Positions 46,737 to 59,524 of a stretch of 64,000 nucleotides of DNA are shown piece after piece. The translations under genes and the position numbers were made by a program. Every line of letters starts with the position of its first letter. Position 1 is the first letter of the stretch. The stretch is from positions 29,044,027 through 29,108,026 of the forward strand of contig CM029121.1 of the NCBI GenBank assembly GCA_016859345.1, in the 5' to 3' direction. This DNA is from Istiophorus platypterus. Its lineage: Eukaryota > Chordata > Actinopteri > Istiophoriformes > Istiophoridae. Below the pieces are notes generated by a model. That model had not been told where the DNA came from and ran no database searches. It worked only from the letters and a program-made list of their open reading frames with translations.

Positions 46737-49733
46737 ATGGCCAACGACTCTGTGAAACTCTCCAAAAACCTGCTGCGCATGAAGGTGAGTGCGGCTGCTA
46801 ATGCCAAAGAAAGAGAAACGTTAGCAGCCACGTGTGTTAGCCACGACAGAAAGTTAGCTGTGTAACACCACGACGAATTCCATTCAGAAAACGAACGATA
46901 ATTGATTAGCTGCCTCATTGAAGGCGCTCCCCCCGGCGAATGTCGGCTTAAGGCATTTCTCTGTAAAGTTTGAACCAGTCATTAATTCGGTTTATAATTG
47001 AGCTATGACAATTCAGCTAGATATCCAGCAAAGTTAACGAATGCCCTCACTGACACCGTCTCTAGCGTATATTATGGAGAACAGATAATACCACATTATG
47101 ATCACAGTTTTGTATTGGGTTCTGCACAACCTGCTGTCACCCACCACCTCCTAGTTTCAGTTTGTGGTAAAATGAAGTGCGATGTTGTTTCCACAGTTCA
47201 TGCAGAGAGGCCTGGATGCCGAGACTAAGAAGCAGCTGGAAGAAGACGAGAAGAGAATAATCAGTGATGAGCACTGGTACCTGGACCTGCCCGAGCTCAA
47301 GGCTAAAGAGTGGGTGTCAGCACCCACCCCTCTCAGCCCCGCAACAGAGACCTCCACGACAATTTCTGTCCAGAAAACTCCCACTTTAAATCTACTTGAG
47401 TCTACTTCTAATCTAATCTAATCTAGTCTAATCTACTTTAAGTTGACTTACACACCTAGTGAAACTTAAACTCTTGTACAACAGGTGATTTCAGTATAAG
47501 AAAGGAAAATACTCAAGTAAAGTACAAGTACCTCCAAATTGTACAGTACTTGAGAAAATGTACTTGAAAATGTTACTCTGCAGTACTGGTTTAGGTGATT
47601 ATACAAGCATTCTGTAATGTAGAAGAGACAGCAGCAAACAGACAGATATCTTAACGGAGTCTGGCATGGAATTGTTTTAAATATAAGAAGGGAACAAGGT
47701 AGAAAAGGCAAAATGACTGAACCTAGTTATGTTCAGACAAAGTGTAGAGTTTGACAGGAGCAGGTTTATTTAACAATCCACTTGTCTAATTAAAACTAAA
47801 GCAGACTGAGGTAACTGTCCTCACGGTGTCAACTGAACTTTATGATCATGTGTTAAAGGTTGTCATTGAACTACGATTTTGATCCCCCCCCCCCCCCCCC
47901 CCAGGAACCTTATCATAGAGGAGAGAAGCTTTGTGCCATGTGAAGACCTGAAGTACGGTCGCATGTCGTTCAAGGGTTTTAATCCAGAAGTGGAGGTTTG
48001 TCCCAGTTTGACTCATTCTTATCTGTCTGATCTCTGCTCATGATCTACTGAATATTTATCTGGATTAATGTTATGTCACTGACATTTTGCTGTCGCAAGG
48101 CGCCACAGAAGTGATGTCTCTCAAATATCAGCTTTTCACGAACCAAAAACAAGAACTTCCTCCCTCCATTGTGACAGCGATGTATTCATAGCTTCAGTAA
48201 CTCAACCAGCTGAGGTTTAGATAATCTCACTGTTGGAGGGAAAACATTAAAGAAAACAGTTACTTTGGTTACATGGTTGAAGCTGATGTGGGTCGATCAT
48301 AACTCTGACAGAACTATTGTTTCATTGTACTCACGTTTGTGTTGGTCTCCACTTGTGTTAATCAACTGTGACAACAACACAGACACACAGTGTCTCTACA
48401 ACACTATCATACACCTTTTGAAATAGTCACTTTCTTTCATTTCACAGCCTGATATCAAGATTAAAAATATAATTTACACACATTTCTGTCTCATGGGACC
48501 ATTTAAACAAGGGCCCATTCACTGTTTTGATTGTCGGTCACAGAAGCTGATGGCTCTGATGAATCCAAAAGACGAGGAGAAGAAAGCAGAGGAGGTGGCG
48601 ATCAGCAGGATGCAAACGGACATCACAGACGAAGAAATGGCTCTGAGGTAAAGACGGACTGATACCGACACTTCTTCACGTGCAAGACGCGGCGGAAGAA
48701 AACGAGGATTTTATCAGATGTTTCGTTTGGTCGTCACACAAGCAGGAAGAACATTTGTCCTTTTTAACTCATGAATAGTTTCAGATGGACATTAACTTTA
48801 ACTAGTGGCGAAAAGCAACGGAGTACATTTACTCAAGTACTGTACTTTAACTACGACTTTGAGTTTCCGCTACTTGATACTTTTTACTGCACCACATTTA
48901 CTATATAGCTTTAGTTACTTTAGTTACTCTCCAGATTCAGATAAATAGTAATTTTTAATTAAGGAATAACTTCTCTATTATTGTAGATTAAGCAAAGATT
49001 TTTGATAGTGAAGTTATAAAATCTGTCACATTTGTGTGTATTTCAACCTTCTGATGATTTTTTGATGGAGTGGCGTTTATTATTCTACACAAATTCACTG
49101 ATGAAAGATCCTTTTAAACAGCTGATTTTAAAAAAAACAAAAATCTTTACTGAAGTGACAAATTTTTGTATTTTTAGATAAGGTTTGTAGGACATTCATT
49201 ATGTATATATTTTCAGCATAATCAGTACTTTTATCTTTGGTTCCTGAAGCGTACTTTGATACTGAAACCTTGAAATGAGGATATTAACTAGTAACAGTAT
49301 TACTGCTCCAGTGTTTCTACCTCTGACTTGAACTATGTTTTATGTTTGTTGGTTAATTATTCTAATTTACAGATACATGCGTCTCAATCAGCTATTCACT
49401 CACTGTAAAAAATGAAAACCTTAGGTAAACTTATAACATGAAATCCTTCATAAACCTCTTGTTTCTTTCATGATTTTGATAAGCAGCCAATCCTGAAAGA
49501 AACAAGAGGTTTATGAAGGATTTCATCTTATAAGTTTACCTGTGATCCAGGTACAGGATATTCCTGAGCATTGCCTCTGACAGTGTTTTATATTTTTCAG
49601 GTACGAGAGTTTAGTCGGAAGCATGAAGAAGAAGTTTGTGAAGAAGCGCGAGAGGTCGGCGATGGAAGAGGACTGCAACCAAAACGATGTAGAGACAAAC
49701 ACGAAGAGAAGTTTTCTGAAACCTCAGGACTGA
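46737..49733 (+). CDS. mphosph6: M-phase phosphoprotein 6 (nuclear exosome cofactor), 5 exons
   Basis: Exons: 46737-46784, 47197-47309, 47905-47995, 48544-48647, 49601-49733, total 489 nt and 162 residues (human 160). The protein binds the nuclear RNA exosome (EXOSC10) and the helicase MTR4 and helps in 5.8S rRNA 3' maturation. Family blocks in order are LSKNLLRMKFMQRGLD, KKQLEEDEKRIISDEHW, YLDLPELKAKE, LKYGRMSFKGFNPEVE, DEEMALRYESLVGSMKKKF and the C-terminal FLKPQD. The C-terminal part is Lys/Arg-rich. The ATG at 46737 fits the usual family start (about seven residues before LSKNLL). The frame is also open upstream to a TTG at 46563 without any ATG. The exon 2 donor is aaaga/gtgggt; exon 3 follows 19 consecutive C. 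Introns 4 and 2 carry repeats, and intron 4 a strong hairpin. It converges with gpi. Confidence 0.95.
47505..47590 (-). repeat. Fragment of TACTTTTACTT repeat in mphosph6 intron 2
   Basis: tactcaagtaaagtacaagt and cagtacttgagaaaatgtac read on the minus strand as the family's acttgagtaaatgtactg-type motifs. It is a short piece. Confidence 0.4.
47884..47902 (+). promoter_or_regulatory. C19 homopolymer as polypyrimidine tract of mphosph6 exon 3
   Basis: Nineteen C residues in a row directly precede the acceptor AG (47903-47904). No T lies within the tract, which is unusual because U-rich tracts bind U2AF65 best. Confidence 0.7.
48800..49330 (+). repeat. Near full-length TACTTTTACTT interspersed element in mphosph6 intron 4
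   Basis: Starts around ctagtggcgaaaagcaacgg, agtacatttactcaagtact; ends around tactgctccagtgtttctac, ctctgac. It contains the two halves of the family in order plus an AT-rich middle. It has no coding capacity and looks like a MITE. It is the longest copy in the window and a useful reference for the fragments elsewhere. Confidence 0.5.
49423..49541. repeat. Near-perfect inverted repeat (48-bp arms, 23-base loop) in mphosph6 intron 4
   Basis: The left arm 49423-49470 and right arm 49494-49541 are complementary at 47 of 48 positions (single mismatch at 49437). The loop is 49471-49493. It would fold into a long hairpin in RNA or a cruciform in DNA. It ends 59 bases before exon 5. It may be a foldback MITE or a hairpin RNA source. 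Confidence 0.93.
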
Positions 49734-52043
49734 ACTTGCCGTGCAATGGACTAGAAATGTGTATTTTTATGTAAAAGACTCAAAATGATCCTTTTTAACA
49801 ACTCAATGCAGAGTTGGTCAGTGACTGTGAGAGAGCAGCATGTACAGTGTTTTAGGGCTGAATGGATGTTATACATCCTGTTTTTTTTTTTTTTTTTGAG
49901 AGTAACGAACATAGTGTTTTGACACCATGTTTGTGCTGCAGGGACAAGACCTTCATTAAATCCACAGCTCAGTGTTCAAGTGTCTGTCATTCGTCATATG
50001 TCTCCGTGAGCAGCAGGAACCTCGACGCAAACATGAGACTCTTCCGTCTGTGGCGTCTTCACTAAATAAGGATATTCATTAAGTTGGTGAGTTCACTGTC
50101 CAGAGAAAGAATCTGTGTTTCATGTCCTCATGGGAAACTGACACAAGCTGCTTATTAAACCAGACTAAAGTTGTACCCCAAGCTCAGAGTCAGCACTGAC
50201 TCCACACGCATCGTAATATCCAATGATCCAATATCCTTTTCCAGTATTTTTCTGGAGCCGTTTCACCTCCAGCTGTTATTTTTTTGTATTTTTTGTATAT
50301 TTCCAGCTGTGAGCAGCTGCTCCATTTCCTTTGTGTACCGACCTGTGCCCATCCACAGCATTTAGTCTGAACACTGTTTGTTTCAGGTAGATTTCATGCT
50401 GTCACTATCCCAGCATGAACTCAATACAGGCTCAGATTGTGTAGTCAGTGTGTACACACAATGTTTGTCTGGTTTATTTATGGGCTGCAGTTACTCAGTA
50501 ATCAGGGGGAACAGATGTGTCAGATGTGTGTATCCCGGTTGGGGGGGGGCTGACCATGTGATAGTCATGTCATCACATCTCTCTTCCCTCATTAATACGA
50601 TTTAAAAAAAAAAAATTGCTGAAGGATCTTTTGTAAAAGAGCATTTAATGTAAAGTGTAAATGCCTCACTGCTGAACATCCTCTAAACTCATCATCATCA
50701 TTGGTAAATCTATAGCTTCACGTCACATACAGCTGAGAGATTTATATCAATAAAACTTCTGTATATGGTACTTGGATACAAAGAGATGCACCAATGACCA
50801 GTTACATCATCAGTGTGTTGGTGCCTTCAAGACCTGCAGGATTCTCCTTCAGCGCATCTCCTGAAACTGATAAGGAATTGTTTATCATGCAAACGAACAG
50901 ATTTACAAACACACGCACATGCATATATAAAAAAGTGTTTATACATATATGTATACACACAAACATTTATGTGTATATATACAATATTTACACACACACA
51001 CGTATGCTTGCTTGAACATGATTGTACTGAAGCCAAGCTGAGGTCCATGAGGAGACAGCTGTTCCTATTTTCCAGATGTGCCAGGTTCAGGTGAAGCACT
51101 GGTGATATGACATCTTAAGTGGAGGCGGGGTTGAGCTCTCAAAGCACTTCATCATGATGGGGGGGCTGTAGGGCCCCTTACTCAACAGCAGTAAGGTTGT
51201 ATTCATCCATCACCACAGGACTGTACAACAGTTGTGTTCTTTGTCGATACGTCTTGACAGTTATGTCTTTACTAATCAACTGATTAGTGGATAAATGTGA
51301 GAAAACTCATTCTCTGAACCCTGGGGAACTTGCTCTAATGTTCTGGCCTTCGGTTCTGTCTGAGCAGCTGTTAAAAACACAAATGTGTAGAGTTCACTGT
51401 CAGAGAAACGTGGGAGAAGCTGGAACCAAAGAATTTTGGGGTTTTTACATATATTATCAGTTTATTTTATCCCAAATGATTGATTCCTGCATTTTTACAT
51501 ATTGATTTTCAACAGTCGTTTTTATTTTGGTTGTAATCATGTCTCTGCAAACCACTCTGTTCAACATGTCTTTGAATGTTCTCCATACACGAACTGGTGA
51601 CTTATGTGTTTGCATTAGATTGAACAGCGCATGTGTGCGCGCGTCAGAGCAGACCGAGGAGCACCACGCCTCAAAAGACAGGTACCGAGTACCAAGGCTC
51701 TGACGACGGTGGGACCAGCTCCGGCATCTTAACCGTAGTTCCACAGCCCAGTGAAGATGTAGAGCTGCAGATCCCGTCCTCTGGCTGGAAGTAGAACCAG
51801 GCAGACTCGCCCGCTCTTAGCCACCTGTATACAGGTGTGTCATTTCTACTCGTTCTCCAGATTTATCCCTCTGCCTCGGCGACATCTGTAAACTTGAGCA
51901 GGAAACTGAAAGCTTTGGTTTCTGCTCCAAAATTCAGAGTGTAGACGAGTATTCAACCGAGTTTATCATCATTTCAGTTCAAACCTTTGCAGCTAATCTG
52001 TACAATCAAAACAAGACACCACCATTCAGTGACAAACAGGGCT
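49734..52043. other. Convergent 3' region between mphosph6 and gpi
   Basis: mphosph6 3' UTR and intergenic DNA with no supported gene. It contains homopolymer A and T runs (49882-49897, 50603-50615) and a short TA/CA-rich patch at about 50890-51000. Short open frames have no signatures. Confidence 0.55.
50749..50754 (+). promoter_or_regulatory. Candidate mphosph6 polyadenylation signal
   Basis: AATAAA in tatatcaataaaacttct, about 1.0 kb after the mphosph6 stop. An ATTAAA variant at about 49956 is an alternative nearer signal. Confidence 0.4.
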
Positions 52044-52049
52044 TTTATT
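52044..52049 (-). promoter_or_regulatory. gpi polyadenylation signal
   Basis: TTTATT on the plus strand reads AATAAA on the minus strand, about 245 bases after the gpi stop. This is a normal 3' UTR length. Confidence 0.55.
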
Positions 52050-52292
52050 TCGAAGTCAGTGCTGACTTCTAAAGTGGGGGGTGCGGGGGTGTTGTCACCT
52101 ATTGTTACATCTGCACAAGTGAGAGGGATGTTCATCTTTGTCCTCTGAGATAAAAGCAACGTATAGATCCCTTTTCAAAGGAAACAAAATAAACGCGAAG
52201 TGCTTGTTCCCACAGGTTGGACATGATTCAGCCAATGAGAGAGGACTACAGGGCAGGGGGTCCAGCAGAAGAGGAGGAGGCGGAGCCGGGGT

Positions 52293-55200
52293 TCAGGCAA
52301 AGTTTTTCTTCAGGAAGTTGATGAGGCCGTTGGTGGACGAGTCGTGGGAGGTGACCTCCGAGTCGTCCTTCAGCTCCGGTTCGATCTTCTTTGCCAGCTG
52401 CTTTCCCAGCTCGACTCTGTCGGTAGGGGGGAAGCGGTTTGAGGATTTAGTGGCTCAGGTCAGAGGTGACTTTAACACCCAGACAGCGGTCTCACCCATC
52501 AAAAATAAGTACATTGTTTCCTCCACACCTTTAACTCAGTACAACAGACTCTGTTTTTCAGACGCATTTCGTCATTCTGTTTGTTCAGCGGCTCAGAGCT
52601 CAACCCAACACTTCCTGAAGATTTTTCACATTAAAAGCCTACCAACAATGGAAAGGCTGGAATAGTCTTCATGTGAAAAACCATCAGGAAGTGTTGAGTT
52701 TCATCAGCAGCTCAAATTGGTCTGTGTCATAGTGGTGAGTCAGAGCTGTGGAAATCAGCTGTACATTGGATTGACTGTGGGAGCCGATGTAGGCTTCAGA
52801 AAGCTCCAGAAAGAGCTAGTAAGTGGCCCATGAGGGATTTTTTTCCAAGAGTGAATGTTTAAACCAGTAAATGTGACACACTCACCCCCACTGATCGTAG
52901 CTGTTAATGTCCCACATGACGCCCTGGACGAAGATCTTGTGCTCATACATGGCTGGAAAAAAAAGGGAAAGAAAAATCTCTTTGCGAAGAAAAGAAAACT
53001 CTCTTTGCGAAGAAAAGAAAACTCTCTGATGTAAGGAAACGGATGTTCAACACCTGGACAGGAAAAATGTGCATGTGTTGATCTTCCAATAATGTATATA
53101 AATTTGTGTGGGCTAAAGATATTTCATACAAACTACTGTGAAAGTAGTTTAGAGCAGGAATAAACTGACTCTTAAAGTGATGAATCCTGTTTCTAAAAAT
53201 TCAGACGTCAGGGTTTGAATTTGCGGTTTTGTTGTTGGTTTCCTTCACCTGCGTGTTTCACTAACTCATGGTTGTTTTCCTTTAAACGTGAACTGAAAAA
53301 GGAGTAAAAACTAAATATTAAACAAGTCTGTGGCTCTGGCATCAAATAAACTGCTTCAGTCAGCTTCACTTTAGTGTGGAGGTGGGAGCCCTGTGTGGGT
53401 GCCCAGTACTCACCAACCAGAGCACCCAGTATGAACGGGGTCAGCTTCTTAAACACGATGGAGTTGCTCGGCTTGTTCCCTTGGAAAACCTAAAGATGAA
53501 GAAACCAGAGGATCAGCATGTTTGACTTTTTATAATCTTTGTTTTTAAACCTTGAATAGACTGATGAGTGATTTTAAAAAGGGTCACGTGTTCTTCTCTC
53601 TGATCATTTATTGTCCTATGACACAAGACTTTTATGTAGCTGATGGATTAAGACCTGACAGTAACATGAAACAGAGGTGTACGAATCATGTGAGTAAAAA
53701 AAAAAAAAAAAGCTCCAGTTTTCCAGTGAATGCAGCTGAGGATCAGTGATGTTTCCTGGTTGAATAAACCCAATTCTTCACCTTGTGAGGCAGCAGCTTC
53801 TCCAGAGTGTCCCCCTTCATGCCGCCGGCCTCCAGCTCCTTCCGAGCCTCGTCTGCAGTTTTTCCCTTCATCAGAGCTTCTGTCTGAGCCAGGAAGTTGG
53901 CCACCAGGATCTGGAAACAGAATTAGCTCATCAGCCCCCAGAATGCTGCTTAGATCAATATCTGAGACAAGACTGAACAGATGTAGGATTTGTGATCAAG
54001 CCGTCATCATTTCCATCAGTGTTTAAAGGACAGTATGAATCTGACAGATCTCAGATCTGTATCTAACTCATTCCTCTGCAGTTTTTTGAGTTTACGCTGA
54101 GCTCATCTGGTGGAAGTGAATCAGTTAAGAGTCTGCAGGACATCACTAACCTACTGTTCTTCAAAACACATCTCTACGCACAGTAAGTGAACGCATCACT
54201 GGTCATTTTATGTACATACAGTAAATGAACGCCTCACAATTCAAATGTGTCTCAGTACAACATTAAGCTGGGAACGGCTACATTTTTATAAAGTTACAAA
54301 CAATAAAATCAGTCATTAGTTTTTCAGATTAAATCCAAGTATCGAATCTGGTTCTGGTTTAAGGTGAACAGGAAGCGTTGGTGCACCAGGTAGGAAGAAG
54401 GTGGAGCAGTACGGTGGACGTCACCTTGTGGTGCAGGTTGTCTCTGATTGGATGCTGAGACTGAGCAGGAATGAGGAAGTCAGCAGGAATCATACGAGTA
54501 CCTGGAGAGGACAGGAGGAGCGTGTTAACCCTTTGCTGACCGTTCCACCTCTGATCAGGCGGTCGAGGTTGGGAACTGTTGTGGTGTTTACAATTTAATG
54601 CGGATCAGTGAATGTTCTGATGCGGGGGGGTCGACTGTGCTACGGACCTTGGTGGATGAGCTGGTAGAAGGCATGCTGTCCATTGGTCCCTGGCTCCCCC
54701 CACACAATGGGTCCGGTGTGATAGTTCACACGGGCGCCATCTTTAGTGATGTACTTCCCGTTAGACTCCATGTCGCCCTGGCGACCACGCGCATGTCAGT
54801 TAGTCACAGCTTCGTGAGCAAACCGATGGTTTAAACCGCATACAACAAAATGAAGGAATGGACAACCAGCGTCAAACAACAGAGATACTGAATGTGTCGG
54901 GCTGAATTCTGGGGAAAATTAGAATAAAATGATGCCTGCAACATCGAGAAGCTCTGTATCCGATTGAATGATGCAGCATTAGAAACGTGATCACGTAATC
55001 AACAAAGTTTCAGAGAAATATTGAAACCAGATCTGGACATGAGCTGAAGAATCAAAGATGACGAGCATCAACTGTAATTTACAGTCTGTACAACTCATGC
55101 ACACACACACACGCACACACGGTTCACCACGAGATGCAGAATATCTGACAACCACCAACCTGCTGGAAGTAGGCGGCAAAGCGGTGCATGTACTGGTCGT

Positions 55201-58167
55201 AGGGCAGCATGGCGTGAGTCTCAGCCTGGAAGAAGTTGATATACCAGACGCCCAGAATGGCCAGCAGGACGGGCACGTTCTTCTCCAGGGGGGCGCCACG
55301 GAAATGGTTGTCCTACCGAGACGAGAGGACGCCGGTTAACGGGGACGTTAGAGACACAATGGAGTAGCAACACGCAAAAAACCCACTGGTGCAGCATGGA
55401 GGGACATGGTGTTTCTGCTTTTTTATTTTACAGTTTATGCAGCTTCATCAAGTTCAATTGAAGTCTTTTTAATTCCACAGACAACAGATTTTATAACCTG
55501 GGTCAAAGTCTGACTGGTCCAAGTGCAAGTGTAACATTTAGTGTATGAACTATTTTGTAATATACATTCTGAAACGACTTATTTAATAATAAGAACATGT
55601 TCTCAAACATTCAGTTGTGAAAGGTTCTTGTGCAGTAGCCAAAAAGAAAAATGTAAATATTGAAGCGCCGGAGCTGATAAAAGGTTCTGATAAAAACAGA
55701 ATAAATATTCTTTACCATCCAGTGAGCTCCTGCCAGAAGCTGCTCAAAGTTCTCAAAGCCTGAAACACAGGTCAAAGGTCAGAGGGGACAGTAGTTTAGC
55801 ATCTTTGTGCAGTGACAAATGCAAAAGTTAAAAAACGAATTAGAAAGAAAAAAAATATAAACGCGAGACATAAAGAGGGTTCTGAAAAGATCAAACTCTT
55901 TAGAGAAATGAACTGAACATTAATGACACTAGAACAAGAAAACAGATTAGAAATTTTAAAACATTAAATAAAACTTTAAAACAAATAGATCAAGGACTCA
56001 GGATTGGACCAGGAGGAGAACTGGTTTTCATCAGTCTGTCTCTGTTTTACAGAATCTTCTCCATCATCTGTGGGTCCCAGCTGCAGCTCCACCTGTACAC
56101 CCCCCCAGTGGGTCACATCATGCAGGAACACGCTGTGGTTTCACTGGTCTCACACAGAAAGCAGATGCAGGATGTTCCTGCCAGTGGTTCAACTACAGCT
56201 GAGCAAGATTAATCTCACCTATTCAGGATGTCTCCGGTGTTTGACAGGTGTTCAGCATCAGTGATTGGTATATTCACATTATTTTTCACATCATTAAATT
56301 TTTTTCCAGTTTCATCTTCTCTACTCCACTTAGATTTAATAATACATAAAACATGTTAAAAGACCTCAGCATGAGACCAGATGAGACTGATAAAGATTAA
56401 TCAATCCATCCCTGATCAATACCCGGCCCCCATCTGACTCAAGGCTGTGAGCGACTCAGCGGACGTACCTATGTGCAGAGCGATGGACAGACCAATGGCC
56501 GACCACAGCGAGTAACGACCTCCGACCCACTGAAACATGACATCACACAGTCACTCCACCAATCAGAGGCAAGACAAGAACGTTGTGTTTAGTTTGTGTT
56601 GGTTTGAATGTCGGTGGCAGGAAGGTGGATGCTGCTGCTCCGACTTCACCGACCTGCCACAGAGCAGGTAATGGCAAATCACAACAAACATCTAGTTCAC
56701 AGGCTGCTGACCCTCTCTCATATACACACACACACACGCACGCACGCACGCACGCACGCACAAAAAAAAAACAAAAAAAAAAAAAAGGTCAACGTTAGTG
56801 AATTATTCTCTTATCTTTTGGCCAAACCATCGAGCACTTACGTCCCAGAACTCGAACATGTTTGCTGTGTCGATGCCGAAGTCCTTCACCTTGGCCTGAT
56901 TATGAGGAGGAGGAGATGAAGAGGAAGAGTTAGAACCTGCTTAGGACAGCCAGGACATCTTGACTGACACAGACGGTTTGATTTAACCAAATCATGACTT
57001 AACATTAGATTATGTGGTTCTAACGTCTATTTATTCCTCATTCATTCATTCATTCATTCATTCATTCATTCTACAGCTGAAATGATTAGTCAGTCAGTTG
57101 ATTGGTGGATTTACATAAAATTTATCAGCAATTATTTTTTAATCATTCATTTAAAAATAATTTTCCCCATTTTTTCCATATTCGCTGGCAATTTATAGAC
57201 CAAACAATTAATCTTGAAAATAACTGGCTGATAAACTGATTATTAAAATAATCATCAGCTGCTGAAAAATAGAGAACAGAATCACTATTTTTAATCAACA
57301 TGGTTCCTCAGACTGAGTCCAGTTCCTCTGGACCATAGTTCCTGGAACTATTAGGCTAAGAGGAGCTTCCTGTGGTTTTAGGATATTTTTTTTTTAAAAG
57401 TTCAGACTGATGCTTCAGGCCAGTGATGAGAATCACAGGATTTACAAGGAAACAATAAGAAATCGACGCCATCTCCCAGAGGTTTCCTGAAGCCTTCACT
57501 TGACCCGAACTTTCCAACCAACCAATCTCGTCACCTCATGAAGCTTGAATGGGTCAGAGGGAGGATTTAACACTTACTGCGTTTGTGGACAGAGCCACGA
57601 AGTGTTTGGCCACGGCAGATTTCTGTGGACAACAGGAAGAGACGTTGGGCTCAGACAGCTAAACTCTGACCTGCAGCAAGTCCATTACTACAAACCCCCA
57701 CAGGATTTTGTGTTTAAAAGGTGGAGAACAGCTGCCTAACATCATCCTGAAGGTCTAGACTAGATGTAATATGTTTAATCTGATTTAGGGTTAAACTCTT
57801 CTCTTGGCTCTTGCAGTCTCTATCTACTCTGACTGTGAGGACACCGTTGAAGTGGTTTGTGTCGGCGGCTGCAGGCGGATCAACGTCCACTCACATCCTT
57901 GGCCGTCAGGAGGAACCAGTCTCTGGCCGACTCTGCGTTGGTGATGGTCTCCTGGGTGGTGAACGTCTGTGAAAGGTCAAACAACACAGTGAGACAAACC
58001 CATCAACCGAAATAAACTCACTGAAACACACATTGTTCATGCGACACACAAAGTCACAGTCAGCGGGAAAAAAATCCTTCTCTACTGTCAGATTCATGTC
58101 CCATGTGTGGACACTGAACAGTCAAACTGTTGTCGATTTGCTAACAGATCCCACGAGGTGTTCCTGT

Positions 58168-58212
<45 letters not shown>

Positions 58213-59467
58213 GCACCTTGGAGGCGATGATGAAAAGCGTGGTCTCTGCGTTGAGCTGGGCGAGGGTCTTGGCAAGGTGAGTCCCGTCGATGTTGGAGAT
58301 GAACCAAACGTTCGGTCCTCCGGCTGAGTATGGCTTCAGAGCCTCCGTCACCATCAGAGGGCCCTGAACGCATCACGACAACACAGGCACGGTTATGGCT
58401 TCGTGTCCACTGTATTTCTGAACTAACCCAATGATGACCCCCCCCCCCCAAACACACACGCACAAACACGTTCCATGTTCCTGTCGCTGTCCCTCCATCA
58501 TTCACCTATTCATGTGCTACAGGCAGGTCTATCTTCAACCTGGTTCTGGAGTTGTAACTGTGTGTTTGTGTCTCTACAGAATCATTAAAAAATTACACTT
58601 TTTTCTGTCTCTTGTCAGACACTAAGGGGTAAAATCTGATCTCTGCTCATTGAGGCCACATTAACCAGAGGTCGTTACCAAGCTGCAGATAAAAATCTGT
58701 TTACTGACAATGACATCGACAGGATCCAGCAGCTGTGTGACATTTACAAACCACACAACATCTGAACGAGCTGCTAGTGTGGATTTATGCTGTAAACCAC
58801 GAGCAATGGATTAAAACAATCTAAACTGTTAATAGAGTTTCTGCTGGAGAACAGACATGTTCTCAAACAGACAACGGAGCCGTGACGGAGCCGGGTTCTG
58901 TGGACGTTCAGTGTCAGAGTCGAGGTTCTTCTGAAGTTACCGAGTCACAACAAATCTTAAACCAGCCATTCAAGTACTCTGTGTCTCTCAGTCATTTCAG
59001 GTGTAACCACTGACACACTTTAATGTCAGTGTGTTCTTGTTGGTGACAGAACAGACGACTCTTTTTCTCTAAAGAAAAAACACACACATCGTGGCTCATT
59101 CAGCTTTTATCTGCTTTACCTTGTACCTGCTGTTGCCCATGTGATCCCAGTGAAAACACAATACTCCACTATACAGTCACACATACGAATCTGGACTTTT
59201 CGGACCGAAAAATCAAATCAGAACCTGCTACTTTCTCCATCTTCTACGACAGAGAACGTAGATGAAACTAAAATTAAATAAAACATTTACTGCATTTTAT
59301 TCAGTTTGATTATGTTATTTATCTTCTATTGTGTCTGACATTTTCTAAATCATGTGCGTCTTTATATCATCTGTTTATCTTGATGCCTTTTATTTCTGAG
59401 GTAAAGGAGGCTTTTAAAGTCTCAACTAAAAGCGCCTCACACTACAAACTACAATCACTGTATCTCA

Positions 59468-59524
<57 letters not shown>

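Noticed and set aside
46544..46918. 124-codon minus-strand frame at the mphosph6 5' end
   Set aside because: It is antisense to exon 1 of mphosph6 in CpG-rich DNA with no recognised domain.
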